Positions 50,882 to 58,486 of a DNA stretch of 64,000 nucleotides are shown piece by piece; the stretch's first letter is position 1, and each line of letters opens with the position of its first letter. The stretch comes from an uncultured Chloroflexales bacterium (GTDB lineage: Bacteria; Chloroflexota; Chloroflexia; Chloroflexales; Chloroflexaceae), in the NCBI GenBank assembly GCA_937902315.1, contig CALGUG010000014.1, positions 62,001-126,000 of the forward strand, read 5' to 3'. Under the pieces are notes generated by a model. It ran no database searches, was not told the origin of the DNA, and saw only the letters and a program-made list of their open reading frames with translations. The translations under genes were made by a program, and so were the position numbers.

Positions 50882-52669
50882 ATGAAGCGAATGTTGTATC
50901 AAACCAGTTGGCTGCGCTGGGGCATCGCTTTGCTCCTAGCGGGATTCGCCATACCACAGGTGATTTGGGCACAACAGATTGTGCGTTCAAACGATCCATC
51001 CTATGAGAAGCAGTGGGCATTGCAAACGATAGGGGCTGAATGCGCGTGGCAGCATACCACTGGAGATCGCTCGATCACAGTGGCTGTCATCGATAGTGGC
51101 GTCGATCTGACCCACCCCGATTTAGTCGGCCATTTGCGCGACGATGGCTTCGATTTTATTGATTTTGACGAAGATCCCTCTGATGAAAATGGTCATGGAA
51201 CCCACGTTGCGGGCATTGTTGCGGCGACCTTAAACAACGCCGAAGGCATTACTGGTCTGGCTCCCGATGTGCAGATACTGCCCATACGCGTGCTCGATGC
51301 TGAGGGCAGTGGTTCGAATATGGCGGTTGCGTTTGGTATTCGCTACGCCGCTGAACAGGGCGCAGATATTTTGAATCTGAGCCTTGGGGCCACCTTAATG
51401 CTTTCTGTAGATGATGTGTCGCCCGAGATCGAAGATGCGATCCTTTTTGCTCAAGAACAAGGCGCGCTGGTAGTGGTGGCCGCTGGCAACGACTATGTTC
51501 CACTGCCCAACGCCGTTGGTGGCGCCAATGAAGATGTGGTTGTGGTTGCCGCAACCAATGCGCGCGACCTAAAGACACAGTTCTCGAATTCTGGCCCCTG
51601 GGTTGATGTCTCCGCTCCGGGCGAGCATATTCTTTCGACCATGCCGACCTACGAGGTCTTTTTGACTAGCGACGCTTTGCCTGCGGAAGAGCGCTTCAGT
51701 CGCAACTACGATTATATGAGCGGCACTTCCCAAGCGACGCCCTATGTTTCGGCTTTGGCTGCTCTGCTCTGGTCTGCCAACCCCGATTGGACCGCCGACC
51801 AAGTTCTTCAGGCTATAAAAGAGGGCGCGGTTGATATCTACGATAAACACCCCGAGCAATTTGCCGAGATGCAAGTGCTCGGAGCTGGACGTATCGATGC
51901 CTGTGCCTCTTTTGGTGGCCCGCTGATCCCCATTCCCGAGCGGACAGACACGGCTGAGCCGGTTGACATGCAGTTTGCTTTGATCGGTATCGGCGCGTGT
52001 GTCATTTTGTTGGCGCTTGTGCTGGCAATGCTTATTTTGGTTGTGATGCGACGTCGCAAAAACAAAGCCCAAGTTCCTGCACCTGCAGGTGGCTATGCAC
52101 AGCCGCAGCAGCAAGGCTATGTGCCGCCACAACAACAAGGTTACGTACCGCCGCAGCAGCAAGGCTACGTGCCACCGCAACAACAGGGTTACGTGCCGCC
52201 ACAGCAGCAAGGCTATGTGCCGCCACAACAACAAGGTTACGTGCCGCCGCAGCAGCAAGGCTATGTACCGCCGCAGCAGCAAGGTTATGTACCGCCGCAG
52301 CAGCAAGGCTATGTACCGCCGCAGCAGCAAGGTTACGTGCCTCCTATGGCGGGTGCGCCCTATAACCAGCAGCCTAGTTGGGGACGTCTGGTGATTGTAA
52401 GCGGGCCGCTGCCGCCACGCACCTACGACTTGGTTACTCCCGAGATCATTGTGGGGCGCGCCGAGGGTGTAACCATTCAGCTCTCTGGCGATGGAACCGT
52501 CTCGCGACGCCATGCCCGCATTACACGCCAAGGTGGACAGGTGGTGATCGAAGACCTAGGCAGCGCCCATGGCACCTTTGTGAACGGTCAGCCTTTAACG
52601 AGCGCAGTCTTGTTGCGCCCGGGCGATATCTTGCGCATCGGTCAAACCAGCCTGCGTTTTGAGGTGTAA
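50882..52669 (+). CDS. Subtilisin-like protease with TM segment, PQQQGYVP repeats and cytoplasmic FHA domain
   Basis: The product has 595 residues. A signal peptide (1-30, ending VIWA) is followed by a peptidase S8 domain with the full triad: D71 in VAVIDSGVDLTHPDL, H105 in NGHGTHVAG, S283 in SGTSQATP, and oxyanion N203 in AAGND. A membrane helix (about 365-389) ends in the positive RRRKNK, placing the rest inside. Next come ten copies of the octapeptide YVPPQQQG (about 407-487) and an FHA domain with VGRAEGV, SRRHARI and GTFVNGQPL. The layout resembles a mycosin extended by a phosphothreonine-reading domain. Outside cleavage and inside signalling may be linked. Confidence 0.9.
   Translation: MKRMLYQTSWLRWGIALLLAGFAIPQVIWAQQIVRSNDPSYEKQWALQTIGAECAWQHTTGDRSITVAVIDSGVDLTHPDLVGHLRDDGFDFIDFDEDPSDENGHGTHVAGIVAATLNNAEGITGLAPDVQILPIRVLDAEGSGSNMAVAFGIRYAAEQGADILNLSLGATLMLSVDDVSPEIEDAILFAQEQGALVVVAAGNDYVPLPNAVGGANEDVVVVAATNARDLKTQFSNSGPWVDVSAPGEHILSTMPTYEVFLTSDALPAEERFSRNYDYMSGTSQATPYVSALAALLWSANPDWTADQVLQAIKEGAVDIYDKHPEQFAEMQVLGAGRIDACASFGGPLIPIPERTDTAEPVDMQFALIGIGACVILLALVLAMLILVVMRRRKNKAQVPAPAGGYAQPQQQGYVPPQQQGYVPPQQQGYVPPQQQGYVPPQQQGYVPPQQQGYVPPQQQGYVPPQQQGYVPPQQQGYVPPQQQGYVPPMAGAPYNQQPSWGRLVIVSGPLPPRTYDLVTPEIIVGRAEGVTIQLSGDGTVSRRHARITRQGGQVVIEDLGSAHGTFVNGQPLTSAVLLRPGDILRIGQTSLRFEV
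52102..52341 (+). repeat. 24-bp coding tandem repeat, ten units
   Basis: Ten near-identical 24-bp units encode P-P-Q-Q-Q-G-Y-V. Third-position changes (CAG/CAA, TAT/TAC, GTG/GTA) vary between units while the protein sequence is constant. That indicates selection on the peptide, probably a flexible linker between the membrane and the FHA domain. Confidence 0.9.
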
Positions 52670-52809
52670 TACCATGTCCGCTTGATCAGGCTCTGTTTGT
52701 AGTCTGCAGCAGAGCGGAACGTACCTAGCTTTGTTGTGGGGGATTTCGAGTGATCGGCGAGATCCCTCACAACGTTTTCTCTAATGGCTCGCCTTGCTGG
52801 ATTTAGCAT
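52669..52809 (+). repeat. Family B element, copy B9
   Basis: The left end ATACCATGTCCGCTTGATCA overlaps the protease stop codon. It has CTGCAGCAGAGCGGAACGT, the hairpin TTGTGGGGGATTTCG...CGAGATCCCTCACAA and a weak right end CTGGATTTAGCAT. Confidence 0.65.
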
Positions 52810-52887
52810 TAACAACCGTTCGCTTATGCGAGATAAGCATCTATAGCGCACCTATCGATGAAAAGGCGGAATTCCGCTGGCCTTCTG

Positions 52888-52917
52888 GGCTTTTGAAGGT
52901 GTTAACACCTTCAAAAG
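52888..52917. repeat. Perfect 30-bp palindrome
   Basis: The half-site GCTTTTGAAGGTGTT is followed directly by its reverse complement, with no loop. It lies 220 bases past the protease stop, in a gap with no gene. It could be a terminator-like structure or a protein-binding site. Confidence 0.7.
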
Positions 52918-53064
52918 CACACAAATAGGCTGAATCTCGCTGTAGCTTTGAAGACGAAACGCCGAGTGCCTGATTTTGGCCTTGGTGTTTCGTTTTTTAG
53001 AGCATAATTGTGTATACTACATATGCACTGATGATCCTGATGGATGCGAGTATTTGCGTTGTTT

Positions 53065-53235
53065 ATACGAAATCCGTTTGTATCGTTTCATTTTGGGGCG
53101 GCCTTTCCACGCACAGCGATACAACCTCTTTGTGGCGGGCGGGATGTTGATAGCCGTAGGCGGACGCGCTTAGGACGTTCTTTGGGGGAGAGACTACACC
53201 GCCAGAAGGCTGAACTCGGCAAGCGGATTTGGTAT
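53065..53235 (-). repeat. Family A element, copy A11 (full length, 171 bp)
   Basis: Ends ATACGAAATCCGTTTG and CAAGCGGATTTGGTAT. Core GATGTTGATAGCCGTAGGCG (53142-53161), CATTTTGGGGCGG at the left and ACACCGCCAGA at the right. It is the best reference copy of family A. Confidence 0.85.
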
Positions 53236-53301
53236 GATACGATTGATGGTAGAGTCTTCTATTGAACATAAGATCAACTAGGAAGGCGCTATTAACTTTA
53301 T

Positions 53302-53943
53302 ATGATGGTTTTATCACGCGAACTTGTGCAGCGTGCGCTGGCTGATCCAGAGCCGCTCGCACCCGAAGAACTGTTGATTATGCGCGATCAGGAAGGGCGT
53401 AGTCTTCGCCCTCTGCATCCTCCCGAAGGCGTGCAACCGCGCGAATCGGCAGTGTTGTTACTCTTGATCCCCCACGAAAACGAGTATCTGATCCCGTTAA
53501 CCGTGCGTAGTTCGCGCCTTGCCCACCATAGTGGTGAGGTTTCGCTGCCGGGTGGGGCCTGCGATCCCGACGACTGTTCCTTTGAAGCGACGGCCTTACG
53601 TGAATGCAACGAGGAATTGGGCATTCCCTCTTCCTTGGTTGAGATTTGGGGCGGCCTTAATCCAGTCTATATCGCGCCGAGCAATTTTCGCCTGCATCCT
53701 ATCATCGGCTTTACGCCAACTATGCCCGAGCTCTACCCCAATGTTGATGAGGTTGAGGAGGTGTTGTTGACACCGCTCAGCCTGCTACTCGACCCTCATA
53801 CGGTGCGCGTCGAGCAGTGGGAGCGGCGCGGAATGCTGATGCAAGTGCCGTTCTACGCTATTCAGGGCTACACCGTTTGGGGCGCGACCGCGTTTGTGCT
53901 GAGCCAGTTGGTTGCGCGCATTCGCCGTGCGATAAGCAGCTAG
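53302..53943 (+). CDS. Nudix hydrolase, CoA pyrophosphatase-like (NudL/YeaB)
   Basis: The product has 213 residues. The Nudix box reads GGACDPDDCSFEATALRECNEELGI in parts, with the key RE..EE residues (RECNEELG) near 98-105. The preceding HSGEVSLPGG is the CoA-specific signature seen in NudL/NUDT7-type enzymes (usual form H-x-GEVSFPGG). It should cleave CoA or related dinucleotides in the cytoplasm. ATG ATG at the start has AGGAAGG upstream. It is followed by a terminator. Confidence 0.85.
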   Translation: MMVLSRELVQRALADPEPLAPEELLIMRDQEGRSLRPLHPPEGVQPRESAVLLLLIPHENEYLIPLTVRSSRLAHHSGEVSLPGGACDPDDCSFEATALRECNEELGIPSSLVEIWGGLNPVYIAPSNFRLHPIIGFTPTMPELYPNVDEVEEVLLTPLSLLLDPHTVRVEQWERRGMLMQVPFYAIQGYTVWGATAFVLSQLVARIRRAISS

Positions 53944-53994
53944 CTGTTTCGCAGCGTGCCAGGACTTTTGCCCGATCTTGATAACATGCAGAGT

Positions 53995-54033
53995 AGAGCG
54001 CTTTGACCCTTTCGGTCTGGGCGCTCTTTTTTG
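53995..54033 (+). terminator. Terminator after the Nudix gene
   Basis: AGAGCGC (53995-54001) with inner TGACC/GGTCT pairs with GCGCTCT (54021-54027), followed by TTTTTTG. Confidence 0.8.
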
Positions 54034-54131
54034 TCTGAAAAATGTTGAAGAAATTTGGAAACCTTTGTAAGCGACGCTCGTATAGTACAGTGATTTGTGA
54101 TCATCTCTGAAGCTACAATTGGAGGACCGAA

Positions 54132-55253
54132 TTGTTGCGTAGAATCTCTTCAACTCTGACATTGGTGTTGGCTCTGGCGTTGTTAGCGGCTTGTGGCGGC
54201 GGCGGCGCTGCAAAGGAGGCAGAGCAGGCTGCTGTTCAAGCCCCGAGCACCTCGGGTGGTACAAGTAAGGAGACAGCAAGCGATCTTGAAGAAGTTGCTG
54301 AGGATATCGAGAGCGCTGAAGATGCCGACACAGGTGCGAGTGAAGAGAAGCGCTCAATTAGCGATATCATTGGTAACTTGGCCAAACTTGATAGCTACGA
54401 GCTGAGCTACGCCTTTGTCTTTGAAGGGACCGATGACGATGGCAACCCTGTATCGAGCAGGATCGAATACTCGCAGAGCGTGATCCGCGAACCCTTCGCT
54501 TCGTATACCAAGACCTTTATGTCCGATAACGACGCCGACTCTAAGGATATGTTGGTCGAGTTCTTCTACCTCGATGGAAAGACCTATCTGTTTAGCGAGA
54601 ATGACGGCGAAGCAGGTTGTATCTACTCGGGCGACCCTGATAACGATGGCAGCAACATGCTCTTCAATCCCAGCAGCCTCGTTAACGGCCTCGAATCGGC
54701 CAAGCTGGTAGCGCGTGGCGAAATGGTCAATGGCATCAAGACTGATCGTTATAAGGTCGAAGAAGTTTCGGGTGGTCTGTTGATCTCGGGCGAGCTATCT
54801 GCCGAGGCTTGGATCGCTCAAGACAGCGATCTGGTTGTGAAGTATGTTGGCACTGCTACGGGCAAGGGTGGCTGGATCAGCTCGTCGAGCAAGGAGGGCA
54901 AGGTCACTTGGGATTACGAGCTCTCCTCGGTCGATTCGCTCAGCGCCATTGAGTTGCCAGCAGCCTGTCAGGAGACCGGTGCAGCGAGCGACATTCCGGT
55001 GCCGAACAACCTGCTCAGTGATTCGAGCTTTGGTGGAATGACCGTCTACACCACGAGCGATGCGCTGGCCGATGTTGCGAAGCTCTATGAAGAGGGCTTG
55101 CCTGCCAACGGTTGGAGCGTCGAGAAGGTCGATATGGGCGTTGAGATCGACACTTTAGTGCAGTTGAAGGCCACTAAAGATGACCGCGAGATCAGTGTGA
55201 TGATCACCTACGACGAAGAGGAAAGCAAAACAACCGTGATGATCAGCGAATAG
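54132..55253 (+). CDS. Large extracytoplasmic lipoprotein of unknown function
   Basis: The product has 373 residues. TTG is the start, with GGAGG 7 bases upstream. The signal peptide ends with the lipobox LAACGGGG. A low-complexity acidic linker (residues about 28-76) precedes the main domain (ISDIIGNLAKLDSYELSYAFVFEG, SRIEYSQSVIREPFASYTKTF, NGIKTDRYKVEEV, SGELSAEAWIAQDSDLVVKYVG), which resembles LppX/LprG-like or LolA-type lipid-binding sheets in outline only. A C-terminal module (MTVYTTSDALADVAKLYEEGLPANGWSV) is found in other surface lipoproteins. Confidence 0.7.
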   Translation: MLRRISSTLTLVLALALLAACGGGGAAKEAEQAAVQAPSTSGGTSKETASDLEEVAEDIESAEDADTGASEEKRSISDIIGNLAKLDSYELSYAFVFEGTDDDGNPVSSRIEYSQSVIREPFASYTKTFMSDNDADSKDMLVEFFYLDGKTYLFSENDGEAGCIYSGDPDNDGSNMLFNPSSLVNGLESAKLVARGEMVNGIKTDRYKVEEVSGGLLISGELSAEAWIAQDSDLVVKYVGTATGKGGWISSSSKEGKVTWDYELSSVDSLSAIELPAACQETGAASDIPVPNNLLSDSSFGGMTVYTTSDALADVAKLYEEGLPANGWSVEKVDMGVEIDTLVQLKATKDDREISVMITYDEEESKTTVMISE

Positions 55254-55271
55254 CCTGAACGAACGCAACGC

Positions 55272-55313
55272 AAAAGCAGAGTGAGGAGAAGCTTCCTCGC
55301 TCTGCTTTTTTAT
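55272..55313 (+). terminator. Terminator after the lipoprotein gene
   Basis: AAAAGCAGAGTGAGGA (55272-55287) pairs with TCCTCGCTCTGCTTTT (55294-55309) with one G-U, followed by TTTA. Confidence 0.85.
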
Positions 55314-55327
55314 TCCTTAATTTTGCT

Positions 55328-55440
55328 ATGAGCACTTGGCGGTAAGGTCTGTAGTGCAATGCGGTCTTTGGCGCGTCCGCCTTCGGCTACCAGCATCCCG
55401 CCCGCCGAACAGGGGGATAGTTGCACCCCAGCGCTCGCGG
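55328..55440 (+). repeat. Family A element, copy A12 (partial)
   Basis: GGCGGTAAGG, core CGCGTCCGCCTTCGGCTACC (55372-55391), AGCATCCCGCCCGCC. It lacks the outer ends and reaches into the space before the convergent DUF1992 stop. Confidence 0.65.
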
Positions 55441-55452
55441 GCAAATCGCAAG

Positions 55453-55968
55453 TTAGCCGAGCTTTTTAAGCTCTTCGAGGACGCGAACGCCTGGCATCTG
55501 GGGCATGCCTTTGGGAATGATCAAGTTGTAGTAGTCGATCAGCTTGGCGAGGTCGCGCAGGCGATCGCGATAGTCGTTGCGTATGATCTCGCGTTGCTGC
55601 TTTGTGGCGCTGGGCCAGCGCTGTTGGGCGTTTTGCAACCACTTCTCTAAGGCCGCTTGATCTTCAAAAATGCGCTTTTGCAACTCGATCCAAGGTGGGG
55701 CATAGCCAGCATTTTTGAGGATGCGGAAGGCCACTCGATCCTCTTCGGGAACGAGCGAGTCGTCGTCGAGGTGGAGCGGTTTACCCGTGCCGGGCAGGTT
55801 GCGAAATAAGCCTTGAGCTTCGGCCTCTGCGATTTTTTGCTCGACAATGCCCATATAGGTGCGCCCAGTTAGCACAGACGGAATGCGAGGAGGCGCAGCA
55901 TCATCGGGGTTGGGTTTGGCTGGCTCTTGCGACTCTGCCGGATTTGCTTTGTTTGGATCTTCATTCAT
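55453..55968 (-). CDS. DUF1992 / DnaJC28-like protein
   Basis: About 171 residues. After a proline/asparagine-rich start comes the DUF1992 core: VEQKIAEAEAQGLFRNLPGTGKPLHLDDDSLVPEEDRVAFRILKNAGYAPPWIELQKRI (in parts), with FRNLPGxGKPL diagnostic. The family is linked to DnaJ subfamily C member 28; its bacterial role is unknown. There is no J domain here. The start at 55968 is favoured (ATGAATGAAG), and the frame also opens at 55974. It follows the phosphatase gene by 25 bases, so both may be co-transcribed. Confidence 0.85.
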   Translation of the reverse strand: MNEDPNKANPAESQEPAKPNPDDAAPPRIPSVLTGRTYMGIVEQKIAEAEAQGLFRNLPGTGKPLHLDDDSLVPEEDRVAFRILKNAGYAPPWIELQKRIFEDQAALEKWLQNAQQRWPSATKQQREIIRNDYRDRLRDLAKLIDYYNLIIPKGMPQMPGVRVLEELKKLG

Positions 55969-55993
55969 AAGCAATAGTGCAAACAGCGGCAGC

Positions 55994-56524
55994 TTAGATC
56001 TTTGTCGCTGGAGTAAGCGGCTTGAAGACTAAGGTACACTGCCGCTGGCCGTTGACATAACGAACGTGCCAGATACCGCAGGTTGGGGCGGGGTTGTTAC
56101 CCGGGTAAACATGTTTGCTCAGATCGATCTGCCCTTGGGTGAGGTGCATAAGTGCCTCGCGTATAGGTGAGCCATGCGAGACGATGCCGATGCGCTGCAG
56201 CACGCCCTTATCGAGGGTGTCGAGCAGTGCGCCTATACGTGCCCGAACATCGCTGCTATGTTCGTCGAGGGCATGTTCGGCAACCGCTTGGGTGAAGGTC
56301 GCATCGATGCCGAGTTGATCGATGATGGCTTCGGCGGTTTGGGCCGTGCGATCGAAGGGCGAAACAAAGAGGTGTTGAATATTGGTGATAGTGAGAAAGG
56401 CGGCAGCCGCTTTGGCTTCGGCGCGCCCTAAGTCGCTGAGTGGAGGGCCGGGCAAGGTATGGTACGGGATCGAAGGGTTATGTATAGGTTGCCCGTGGCG
56501 AATCAGATAGATGTCAGTGAGCAA
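55994..56524 (-). CDS. Histidine phosphatase family protein
   Basis: About 176 residues. The RHG motif IYLIRHGQP holds the catalytic histidine. LSDLGRAEAKAAAAFL, FVSPFDRTAQTAEAI (second Arg) and IGIVSHGSPIREAL (second His) complete the phosphoglycerate-mutase-like active site. A phosphatase on a small molecule is likely. I choose TTG 56524 because GGGAG lies 6 bases upstream and it leads straight into the first strand. The frame extends 22 codons to 56590. Confidence 0.85.
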   Translation of the reverse strand: MLTDIYLIRHGQPIHNPSIPYHTLPGPPLSDLGRAEAKAAAAFLTITNIQHLFVSPFDRTAQTAEAIIDQLGIDATFTQAVAEHALDEHSSDVRARIGALLDTLDKGVLQRIGIVSHGSPIREALMHLTQGQIDLSKHVYPGNNPAPTCGIWHVRYVNGQRQCTLVFKPLTPATKI

Positions 56525-56692
56525 AACGATCTCCCGAATTTGAAATGCATAACTAATCCTCAGTGTGATTATACCACGCCTGTTTGGCATGCTTAGCTAG
56601 CGTTCCTGCTAGTGGTACGCTTGCAAACCCCTATTTTTGTGGCACAATAGGCATCATTCATTTTTCGCTTAACGTTTTGCTTGAGGTGTTGT

Positions 56693-57946
56693 ATGGCTCC
56701 TGTTTCTTTGCTGGTAGTAGGTGCTGGTGGGCGCGGTTCGCGCTATGCCGAATATGCGATCGAACGGCCCGATCTGGCGCGAATTGTGGGTGTAGCCGAG
56801 CCGCGTCCGGTGCATCGCGAGCGGATCGCCGAAAAACACGATCTCGCTGTGGAAAACACAGTGACCGATTGGCGCGAGTTCGCGGCGCGCCCGCGCTTCG
56901 CCGATGCAGTGATCATTGCAACCCAAGATGCGATGCATATCGAGCCAGCCATTGCCTTTGCCGAGCTTGGCTACCACATTCTGCTCGAAAAGCCCATGGC
57001 CCCGAACGAAGAGGACTGCCGCCGCATCGCCGAGGCTGCCGAGCGCAACGGTGTGATGCTGGCGATCTGCCATGTGTTGCGCTACACGCCCTACACCGAG
57101 CAGCTCAAGGCTGTGCTGAAGTCGGGCCGCATCGGCGATATTGTGAGCATTCAGCACCTTGAGCCGGTCGGTTACTGGCACCAAGCTCACTCGTTTGTGC
57201 GCGGCAACTGGCGCAACGAAGCCGAATCGTCCTCGATGCTCTTGGCGAAGTCGTGCCACGACTTGGACTGGATCCGCTATATTATGGATAAGCGCTGCGT
57301 CGAAGTTTCGTCGTTTGGCAGCCTCAAGCACTTCCGGGCCGATCAAAAGCCCGAGGGTGCGGCCGACCGCTGTCTCGATTGCCCGATCGAGCAGCAGTGC
57401 GCCTATTCGGCCAAGCGCCTCTATCTCAGGCAGGTGCAGGAAGGCCGCTATGGCTGGCCCGTCGATGTGCTGACGCCCGAGAATAGCGAAGAGAGCGTTT
57501 TGGAGGCTCTGCGCACTGGGCCGTATGGTCGCTGCGTCTATAGCTGCGACAACGATGTGGTCGATCATCAGGTCGTCAATATGCGCTTTGAAGACGATTC
57601 GACCGCCAGCTTCACCATGACCGCTTTTACGGCCATGCGCCAGCGCGAAACCCAGATCTTTGGCACCAAGGGCGAGATTCGCGGCAATAGCGAGACGATC
57701 GAGATCTTCGACTTCCTGACCGAGACCAAGGAAGTGATCGACACCACTAAGCAGCGCGCAGAGGGCGCTTTGAGCGGGCATGGCGGCGGCGATGCAGGCA
57801 TCATGGCCAGCTTTGTAGAGGCGGTGGCCAACAACGATCCCAGCCGAATCCGCTCTGGCCCGCGCGAGTCGCTCGAAACCCACCTGATGGTGTTTGCAGC
57901 CGAGCGCGCGCGCCGCGAAGGCCGCGTGGTCAAAGTCGAGCTTTGA
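56693..57946 (+). CDS. Gfo/Idh/MocA-family oxidoreductase with cysteine cluster
   Basis: The product has 417 residues. NAD-binding LLVVGAGGRGSRYAEYA (5-21), catalytic lysine in ILLEKPMAPN and the metal/His region LAKSCHDLDWIRYIM. An insert with four cysteines (DRCLDCPIEQQCAYSAKR, GRCVYSCDND) around residues 220-290 is typical of a subgroup of glycoside-linked oxidoreductases and could bind a metal. Substrate unknown. It stands alone and is divergent from the phosphatase gene. The frame also opens at 56681. Confidence 0.85.
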   Translation: MAPVSLLVVGAGGRGSRYAEYAIERPDLARIVGVAEPRPVHRERIAEKHDLAVENTVTDWREFAARPRFADAVIIATQDAMHIEPAIAFAELGYHILLEKPMAPNEEDCRRIAEAAERNGVMLAICHVLRYTPYTEQLKAVLKSGRIGDIVSIQHLEPVGYWHQAHSFVRGNWRNEAESSSMLLAKSCHDLDWIRYIMDKRCVEVSSFGSLKHFRADQKPEGAADRCLDCPIEQQCAYSAKRLYLRQVQEGRYGWPVDVLTPENSEESVLEALRTGPYGRCVYSCDNDVVDHQVVNMRFEDDSTASFTMTAFTAMRQRETQIFGTKGEIRGNSETIEIFDFLTETKEVIDTTKQRAEGALSGHGGGDAGIMASFVEAVANNDPSRIRSGPRESLETHLMVFAAERARREGRVVKVEL

Positions 57947-58027
57947 TCGACGCTGGACTGCGACCGTCATTAGCTTGTCTGCCGCTCTGTTCGTGTACAG
58001 AAAAACTGCCTCGATTGACTTCTTGTG

Positions 58028-58155
58028 ATGCCAAATCAGGCTATACACTTTGTGTTTTTGGGCTTCGGCAGAGCGGAACTTGATAATTCTTTTTTCCTTT
58101 TGGCAATGAGAGCGAGTGATCGTACCCTTGGCTTAGGGTGCGATCGCTCTGATGG
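58028..58155 (+). repeat. Family B element, copy B10 (fused to A13)
   Basis: ATGCCAAATCAGGCTATACA, TTGGGCTTCGGCAGAGCGGA, then pyrimidine-rich TTCTTTTTTCC. The right half is replaced by family A sequence, a second B-A composite like that at 4.9-5.1 kb. Confidence 0.6.
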
Positions 58156-58275
58156 CGAAGAGCACGGCGCGCAGCTAGCAGCCCAGTTTGTTGGGTGGAC
58201 TGTTGGTAGCCGTAGGCGGACGCGCTAAGGACCAAATGGGCGGCTAAAGACTTCGCCGCCAGAATGGTGAATGGC
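58156..58275 (-). repeat. Family A element, copy A13
   Basis: GCGCAGCTAGCAGCCCAGTT, core GTTGGTAGCCGTAGGCGGAC (58202-58221), then CTTCGCCGCCAGAATGG. It lies in the 540-bp gap upstream of the membrane glycosyltransferase. No gene is seen there. Confidence 0.65.
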
Positions 58276-58486
58276 TATAGGCCGATGATGGCAGAAAGCT
58301 GCCGCAAGTCGTCTAGCATGCTGTTGCTAGGCGACTTTTGCTTGAAAACGATAACCAGAGAGCGGGCCTAGGCCGGAAATGATAGCTCATACCTATGGTA
58401 CAATCGACAACAGTAAAGAGACTTTACGGCTGCTGACGGCGATGCGCTGTTATGGGTCGGAGTTTGCTGTGACGGTGAAATAAATC

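Noticed and set aside
52102..52341. CRISPR or non-coding satellite
   Set aside because: The 24-bp units are in frame within a protein and show mainly silent variation.
56669..58048. 459-codon open frame opposite the Gfo/Idh/MocA gene
   Set aside because: It mirrors the real gene, has no ribosome site and no recognisable domain.
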